Assembly: GCA_007131925.1 (NCBI GenBank)
Contig: SLPQ01000065.1
Span: 1 to 42,741, forward strand
From: Candidatus Brocadiia bacterium
GTDB taxonomy: Bacteria; Planctomycetota; DG-23; SLPQ01
Reading direction: 5' to 3'
DNA length: 42,741 nt
Shown here: positions 37,801-42,741 of the stretch, piece by piece
How the letters are laid out: each line of letters begins with the position of its first letter
Numbering within the stretch: the stretch's first letter is position 1
The notes under the pieces: generated by a model
What the model was told of the DNA's origin: nothing
What the model saw: only the letters and a program-made list of their open reading frames with translations
Databases searched by the model: none
Program-made: the position numbers and the translations under genes

Positions 37801-38232
37801 TCAGTCTGTGAGCGCAGGCCCCTTTTCCTTTTCCTTTGACGCGAGGTCCTCGATGGTCACTCCAAGAAGCACCTCGCCTATAGCCACGGATACCGCCTTC
37901 CAGACCTCTCGTGTGGCGCATCCGGGCGACCTGGAGCACTGCGCAGGGTCATCCAGGCACGGCACCAGCGCGGTACCCCCCTCGAGAACCTCCACAACCT
38001 CGTTGGCGCTGATCTGGCCCGGCGCTCGCGAAAGCGTATAACCGCCCCCCTGCCCCCTGTGGCTTTCAATGAGCCCCGCGCCACGCAGCGCGCCAAGAAT
38101 CCCGTCAAGATACTTCTTCGAGACGTCCTCCCGACCAGCGATTTCCTCGCTCGTGAGCGGCTCACCGCCCGCAAGCGCTATGCACTTCATTGCCCTCAGA
38201 CCATACCTTGACCGCGTCGAAAGCCTCATCAT
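37801..38232 (-). CDS. Rrf2 family transcriptional regulator with three-Cys (Fe-S type) motif
   Basis: Start trimmed from 38610 to MMRLSTRSRYGLRAMKCIALAGGEPLTSEEIAGREDVSKKYLDGILGALRGAGLIESHRGQGGGYTLSRAPGQISANEVVEVLEGGTALVPCLDDPAQCSRSPGCATREVWKAV. Confidence 0.94.
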   Translation of the reverse strand: MMRLSTRSRYGLRAMKCIALAGGEPLTSEEIAGREDVSKKYLDGILGALRGAGLIESHRGQGGGYTLSRAPGQISANEVVEVLEGGTALVPCLDDPAQCSRSPGCATREVWKAVSVAIGEVLLGVTIEDLASKEKEKGPALTD

Positions 38233-38243
38233 GGCCCCTATGA

Positions 38244-38268
38244 ATAGTCTATCAATGCGATATACTAT
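38244..38268. promoter_or_regulatory. 25-bp imperfect palindrome, putative Rrf2/IscR-type operator
   Basis: ATAGTCTATC-AATGC-GATATACTAT (9/10 arm match) overlapping the -10 of the Rrf2 gene promoter. Confidence 0.6.
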
Positions 38269-38291
38269 ACAGCGGGCCGGCCTGCTTGCAA
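38264..38291 (-). promoter_or_regulatory. Sigma70-like promoter of the Rrf2 gene / sulfur operon
   Basis: Minus strand TTGCAA-N16-TATAGT. Confidence 0.5.
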
Positions 38292-38717
38292 ATAAATTTT
38301 TGATAAAGTGAACACGCAGGCTGGGATGACATCCGGATTGCACTATTTGCCGGCGGACAAGCCGCCGGCGCCTCAGGCGCGGGGGGAGCTGGCCGTGCCG
38401 AGCCGGCTGTTTACCAAAACTTTTTGTGCTTGCAGCCAGCACGCGCTGCATCGGGCGCAGCACGTCGTGACAGGCGAATATGCCGGTTTCTTTGCACTTG
38501 CGGCCCTTCAAAATGCTCTTGGCGGGGGCTGTACGTAGTGAGAGATACCTGCCGCGCGAGATTGGACGAATGACGCCAAGCTTGCCCATGGCAGGAAGGT
38601 TGAGCGCCAATCACTCGAAGACTCCGCCAATCAAGCGGCTCTTGCCGGCCCGGCCAAGGCAATGCTCAATCCCGCTTGAGGGTACAAGCAGCCCTGAATG
38701 AGCTCAGGCCAGGACGG

Positions 38718-40199
38718 CTACCTGTGCGAAAGGGCTTCGACCTGCTCGAATGGTACCAGCCTTACGGAACCGTCTCCAAAAAGCGCGTTTACGTGGTTGT
38801 CCCAGGTCACCCACCTGCCATACGCCACAAGGTCGCGCGGATCTTCGCGCATGCCGCTGCCAACGTAGGCTAATGCCCCTTCTCCCGTTAAAGCCCCTCT
38901 GTGATCGGAAGTCGCGATATAACCCCTGGCTGCAAGCACATCGAGGCGCTCCGGAAAGGCGCCATCGTGGTCCATTGCATACATTAGCAATGCGAGCCCC
39001 ACCTGTCTGAGCGTCTGACTTTCGGCAAAAATGGGGGACTTCTGCTCGAATGTCTCCCGGGCCATGGATTCCTTCTTCTCGAGGTCTTCCAGGGCGCTGC
39101 TTAACCGCGGGTCCATGTGGTGGAGGGGCTCTCTATCCAGGTACGCCTTCAAAGCCGTGTCGTTGGCACACACAAGCTCCAGAAGGTTAAGTGCGGCCCG
39201 CCGGTGCTCCTCAAAGGCCTGCTCCAGGATCGCTTGCGCCTCTTCATCCACATCAGGGTCCCCACGTAGAATCTGCGTTATGGCAGCCCTGGGGTAAAAG
39301 ACGTCGTGAAGCGCCCCCTCCAGCATGCCGCTCCACCTGGCGCCGGCACGCATCTCACTTTCTTCTTGCGAGCCGATTATCTCTATGAGGCTCGCATACG
39401 CCGCTGCAGCCGGCGAATCCTCCGCCGCTGCGACCGCCTGCTTCAGTCTGCAGGCGGCCCTGAGCGCGGACTTTGTCGCCCACCTCTGGTAGACCGTATC
39501 GTTGTGCGGCGCCATGTGACCCGCAAAGGCGAAAAGCAGCTCGGCCGCCAGGTCGCGCTCGCTTTCGGGAAGGTCGCTTACACACACTGTGACCCCAGGG
39601 CCCAGGCGGCTCAGAGAATGCACATGGCGCACAACACGTGTTGTGCTCACAGCAAGGAACCGCTCGGTCCCCTGAAGGCCCAGAACGTCAAGGGCCCGAA
39701 GAATCGCCGCGTGCAATGCAGGCTCAGGCAGTGTCATCTTCTCCGCCGATGCACCTTTTCTCAGCATCTCTATTGCATCGAGAGGCCTGCTCGACCAGGC
39801 ATGATCCTTGGCAACAAGGTAATAGCCCAGCGCATTGGATGGATCTTCGGCGATCAAGGCTCTTGCGAATGCTTCACCTTGTTGAGCTCGCACCGCGGTG
39901 AGTGCCGCCAGTTGCGCGGGCTCCTGTGGCATGAAGTAAGCGGCTTTCTGCAAGGCACTCTCTCGCACCTGGTAAAGGCGGGTGCCACTGAGAACGGCCA
40001 GACCTAAGAGGGTCTGGAAGTCTGAGGTCCGGTCTATGACGGACATGAGATTTTCCGCAGAAACCACTTTCTCAAAGCGCTCGCGGGCCTCCCCCAGGGG
40101 CTCGCCGGTCTCGCCGGCGACGTACGGCGCGGCTGCAAGACACAAAATGACAGCCGGCACCACTGTGGATTTCCAGAGTTTCAGACAGTCTGAGCCCAT
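38718..40199 (-). CDS. Secreted hypothetical protein with helical-repeat body and pseudopilin/DG-like C-terminal tail
   Basis: N-term LWKSTVVPAVILCLAAAPYVAG signal; tail FAESQTLRQVGLALLMYAMDHDGAFPERLDVLAARGYI...HVNALFGDGSVRLVPFEQVEAL. Confidence 0.75.
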   Translation of the reverse strand: MGSDCLKLWKSTVVPAVILCLAAAPYVAGETGEPLGEARERFEKVVSAENLMSVIDRTSDFQTLLGLAVLSGTRLYQVRESALQKAAYFMPQEPAQLAALTAVRAQQGEAFARALIAEDPSNALGYYLVAKDHAWSSRPLDAIEMLRKGASAEKMTLPEPALHAAILRALDVLGLQGTERFLAVSTTRVVRHVHSLSRLGPGVTVCVSDLPESERDLAAELLFAFAGHMAPHNDTVYQRWATKSALRAACRLKQAVAAAEDSPAAAAYASLIEIIGSQEESEMRAGARWSGMLEGALHDVFYPRAAITQILRGDPDVDEEAQAILEQAFEEHRRAALNLLELVCANDTALKAYLDREPLHHMDPRLSSALEDLEKKESMARETFEQKSPIFAESQTLRQVGLALLMYAMDHDGAFPERLDVLAARGYIATSDHRGALTGEGALAYVGSGMREDPRDLVAYGRWVTWDNHVNALFGDGSVRLVPFEQVEALSHR

Positions 40200-40471
40200 A
40201 CTTCGTCCTCCTCCACGCGACGGTGAAATATTGAAGTCTCCCGAGCAATGAGTGATTGCGCAGGCATTATTGTCTATCCGTCAGTGGCAGCGCATGGAAT
40301 TATTACACGTTGGGCGCGAGATTGTTCCCCGGGACTTCGCTTTTTTAAGGTGTTGACTCCGGCTGGCCGGTGCTTAAGGTTCAATATTGGCTTACATGCT
40401 GGCTTATCATGCGCAGGCGCCGAGCGCGCATCGGCCCTGCCGGACACCAAGGCACGTTTGGGAGGCTTTTC

Positions 40472-41488
40472 ATGGCTGCAAACGCAACAGTAGTCTTCAC
40501 TGCACCCAGGACCGTCGAAATCGAAGACCGCCCCATTCCTGAGCCCCGCGAGGGCCAGGTGGTTGTAAAGACCAGGCGCTCACTTATATCGACCGGAACC
40601 GAGCTTACCATCCTCAACGGCGAGTACCCTGAGGGCTCGGCATGGGAAAGGTACGGCAAGTTTCCCTTTGTCCCGGGCTACGACAACATCGGCGAGGTTG
40701 TCAAGACCGGCCCGGGTGTGGACGAGGCCCTTATCGGCAGGCGTATCTCATCATACGGCACGCACAGCATGTATGCGGCGGTTTCAATCGACCAGATCAG
40801 GCCTGTTCGCGAGGACACGCCGGATGACCTGGCGGCCTTCGGCACCATAGCAGACATCGTTTACAACGGTGTCCGTCGCGGCAGGCCCGAGTGGGGCGAG
40901 TCGGCGGTCGTATACGGTTTGGGGCTTCTTGGGCAGATGACGGTCAGGTGCTTGATTTTCGCAGGGCTCAAGCCGGTCTTTGCCGTCGACATAAGCGATG
41001 AGCGCCTCGCGCGCCTGCCGGAGCACCCCCGCATCGTACCTTTAAATCCGAAGACCACCGATGTGCGCAAGACGGTCGCCGAGAGGACCCGCGCCCGCAT
41101 GGCCGACATAGTGTACGAGGTCACCGGCGCGCCGGGGCTCATACCGAAGGAGTTTGAGGTTCTTAAGAACGTCGGGCGCATGGTGATCCTGTCGAGCCCT
41201 TCGGGGCCGACCGAGTTTGACTTTCACGACCTGTGCAATTCGCCCAGCTACACCATAATCGGAGCGCACGGCTCCTCATCGCCTGCATGCGAGACACCTT
41301 ACAACCAGTGGACCCGGCCGCGCAACACAGAGCTGTACTTCGACATGGCTACAGATGGCGACCTGGAGATGGAGAGTCTGATATCTCATTGTGAAGATTA
41401 TACCGAGGCTCCAGAGCTCTACCGGATGCTCATCGAGGACCGCAGCGCAGCCATGGGCGTTATTTTGAAGTGGAGCAGCAGTGGCTGA
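40472..41488 (+). CDS. Zinc-type alcohol dehydrogenase-like (MDR superfamily) oxidoreductase
   Basis: Start trimmed to MAANATVVFTAPRTVEIEDRPIPEPREGQVVVKTRRSLISTGTELTILNG (GGAGG RBS); PGYDNIGEVVKTG; VYGLGLLGQMTVRCLIFAGLKPVFAVDISDERL. Confidence 0.85.
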   Translation: MAANATVVFTAPRTVEIEDRPIPEPREGQVVVKTRRSLISTGTELTILNGEYPEGSAWERYGKFPFVPGYDNIGEVVKTGPGVDEALIGRRISSYGTHSMYAAVSIDQIRPVREDTPDDLAAFGTIADIVYNGVRRGRPEWGESAVVYGLGLLGQMTVRCLIFAGLKPVFAVDISDERLARLPEHPRIVPLNPKTTDVRKTVAERTRARMADIVYEVTGAPGLIPKEFEVLKNVGRMVILSSPSGPTEFDFHDLCNSPSYTIIGAHGSSSPACETPYNQWTRPRNTELYFDMATDGDLEMESLISHCEDYTEAPELYRMLIEDRSAAMGVILKWSSSG

Positions 41489-41539
41489 GGAACCTCCACA
41501 GCGCATTTTTTGTTTCGGTATTCAGGGAAGGAGCAAGTG

Positions 41540-42741
41540 ATGAGAACGTTGATAATCGCAGCGGCTCTTGCGGGTATTGTGCTCTGCATCACCGCCACAA
41601 CGCACGCAGATGAGTATCCGGAGAGGTGGATCATGGCCTTTGGCCTGCGCCTTGCCGAGCCGGAGGATGCCGAGAGTTTTATCGAGTTTATCCGGGAGGC
41701 GAAGGATCTCGGCTACACGCACGTATTCTTTGATGACTTTTACAACCAGACACTGCGCGCTATGCCGCAGAAGTATTTCGACCACATCGTGATGGTGCGC
41801 GATGCAGCCCGGGAAATCGGCATCACGATCGTGCCGGGCATATTCAATGTCGGCTATTCGTGGAGGGTCATATGGTATGACAGCAACCTCGCCGCGGGCA
41901 TACCGGCACGAAATGTGCCATTTGTCGTAGAGGACGGCGTTGCCACTGTCGACCAGACCGCCGTACCGCCTCTGAGAAACGGCTCCTTCGAGGTTTCCCC
42001 GGACGGAGGTCTCGGCGGCTGGAGGATTGCCGAGGGGCTCGAGCAGGTCATCAGCATCGATACAGAGGTCGCTCGCACTGGCAACTCCTCCCTCAGCATG
42101 ACAAACTTCGAGTCGCTGCCGCGCGATGACAGGGACCGCCCGATCAATGCCAATGTCGTACAGACCGTCGAGGTCGAGCCCTTCCAGTACTATCGACTCA
42201 CCATCTGGCGCAAGACCAGCGGCGTCGATGCAAGGGGCTCCAGTGTGCTCATTGCCCCCACTGACGGCAGGCGCCGTCGCCTCTCATACACTCACTTCGA
42301 GGTTGACCCGGTACAGGACTGGCGGGACTATGTATCGCCCGACTCTGACTGGCGGGAGTTTGAACTGACCTTCAACACACTTGAGTCAACCTCCATCGAC
42401 ATCACAGTCGGCGTGTCAGGCGCGACTGCCGGCACAGTGTGGTGGGATGACCTCAAGATCGAGCCTGCGGGCCTGGCAAACCTGCTGCGCGGCGACACGA
42501 AGCCCTTCGTGGTAACCAGCGCCGACGGCAATACTGTCTATGAAGAGGGGCGCGACTTCATGTACGTGGCCGACACGAAGCTGGGCATGGAGCCGCTGCC
42601 TGAGTGGCTCTCCTACCTGCCGCCGGGGGGCACCTACAGCGTGTGGCATCCCGGCCCGGACATCCGTCTCACGGAGCGTTCTGCGATCCAGGATGGAGAC
42701 ACGATACTGGTGTCGTACTTTCATCCGCACATCGTATACGG
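41540..42741 (+). CDS. Secreted glycoside-hydrolase-like TIM-barrel protein with internal carbohydrate-binding-like insert (truncated by window end)
   Basis: Own translation: MRTLIIAAALAGIVLCITATTHADEYPERWIMAFGLRLAEPEDAESFIEFIREAKDLGYTHVFFDDFYNQTLRAMPQKYFDHIVMVRDAAREIGITIVPGIFNVGYSW...NGSFEVSPDGGLGGWRIAEGLEQ...TVWWDDLKIEP; open at window edge. Confidence 0.7.
   Translation, partial: MRTLIIAAALAGIVLCITATTHADEYPERWIMAFGLRLAEPEDAESFIEFIREAKDLGYTHVFFDDFYNQTLRAMPQKYFDHIVMVRDAAREIGITIVPGIFNVGYSWRVIWYDSNLAAGIPARNVPFVVEDGVATVDQTAVPPLRNGSFEVSPDGGLGGWRIAEGLEQVISIDTEVARTGNSSLSMTNFESLPRDDRDRPINANVVQTVEVEPFQYYRLTIWRKTSGVDARGSSVLIAPTDGRRRRLSYTHFEVDPVQDWRDYVSPDSDWREFELTFNTLESTSIDITVGVSGATAGTVWWDDLKIEPAGLANLLRGDTKPFVVTSADGNTVYEEGRDFMYVADTKLGMEPLPEWLSYLPPGGTYSVWHPGPDIRLTERSAIQDGDTILVSYFHPHIVY

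Noticed and set aside
38349-38369. Hairpin GCCGGCGG-ACAAG-CCGCCGGC as a terminator
   Set aside because: Stable stem but no T-tract on either side and located upstream of the Rrf2 promoter; function unclear.
38405-38445. SRP-RNA-like string GGCTGTTTACCA...GCAGCC
   Set aside because: Resembles part of the SRP RNA hairpin by chance; the diagnostic GGAAGGAAGC domain IV core is absent.
38233-38610. N-terminal extension of the Rrf2 ORF (track start 38610)
   Set aside because: The extension is low-complexity, Arg-rich translation containing the promoter and palindrome; the canonical Rrf2 N-terminus MMRLSTRSRYGLRAM begins at 38232.
1-42741. CRISPR arrays, rRNA, tRNA, intact IS elements or prophage
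   Set aside because: Scanned by eye: no regularly spaced repeats, no transposase/integrase ORFs, no recognisable RNA gene cores. A tRNAscan-SE/Infernal run would be decisive.

Overview
Window of about 42.7 kb, GC-rich and densely coding, with the look of a chromosomal segment from an uncultured bacterium. The H-X9-DG/pseudopilin-like tails and the PqqD-M50-HlyD protein hint at a Planctomycetota/Lentisphaerota/Hydrogenedentota-like lineage, but this is inference only. I recognise about 36 protein-coding genes. Housekeeping and metabolic genes include mutS, yidC, mnmE, cysE, cysK, metW, metX, metY, a Thi4-type thiazole synthase, an Rrf2/IscR-like regulator, a GMD/RMD sugar-nucleotide pair, MATE, LysE and DMT transporters, and several amidohydrolase/PHP enzymes. 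I saw no rRNA, tRNA, CRISPR array or intact transposon. The most unusual block is a three-gene, translationally coupled operon (about 15.7-20.5 kb, minus strand): a GAF-sensor-TM-HlyD protein, a secreted HlyD adaptor, and a PqqD-M50 protease-HlyD fusion. No canonical ABC, RND or MFS pump accompanies it. Other points of note: (i) a detached pseudopilin/H-X9-DG-like C-terminal module on three otherwise unrelated proteins, one of them an anti-sigma factor; (ii) a contiguous sulfur/thiazole operon headed by a Cys-rich Rrf2 regulator whose promoter carries a 25-bp IscR-box-like palindrome; (iii) a Thi4 with Cys at the position that decides suicide versus catalytic chemistry; (iv) a structured, repeat-rich convergent intergenic region after yidC; (v) a 45-aa ORF resembling a ferredoxin remnant, directly after mnmE.
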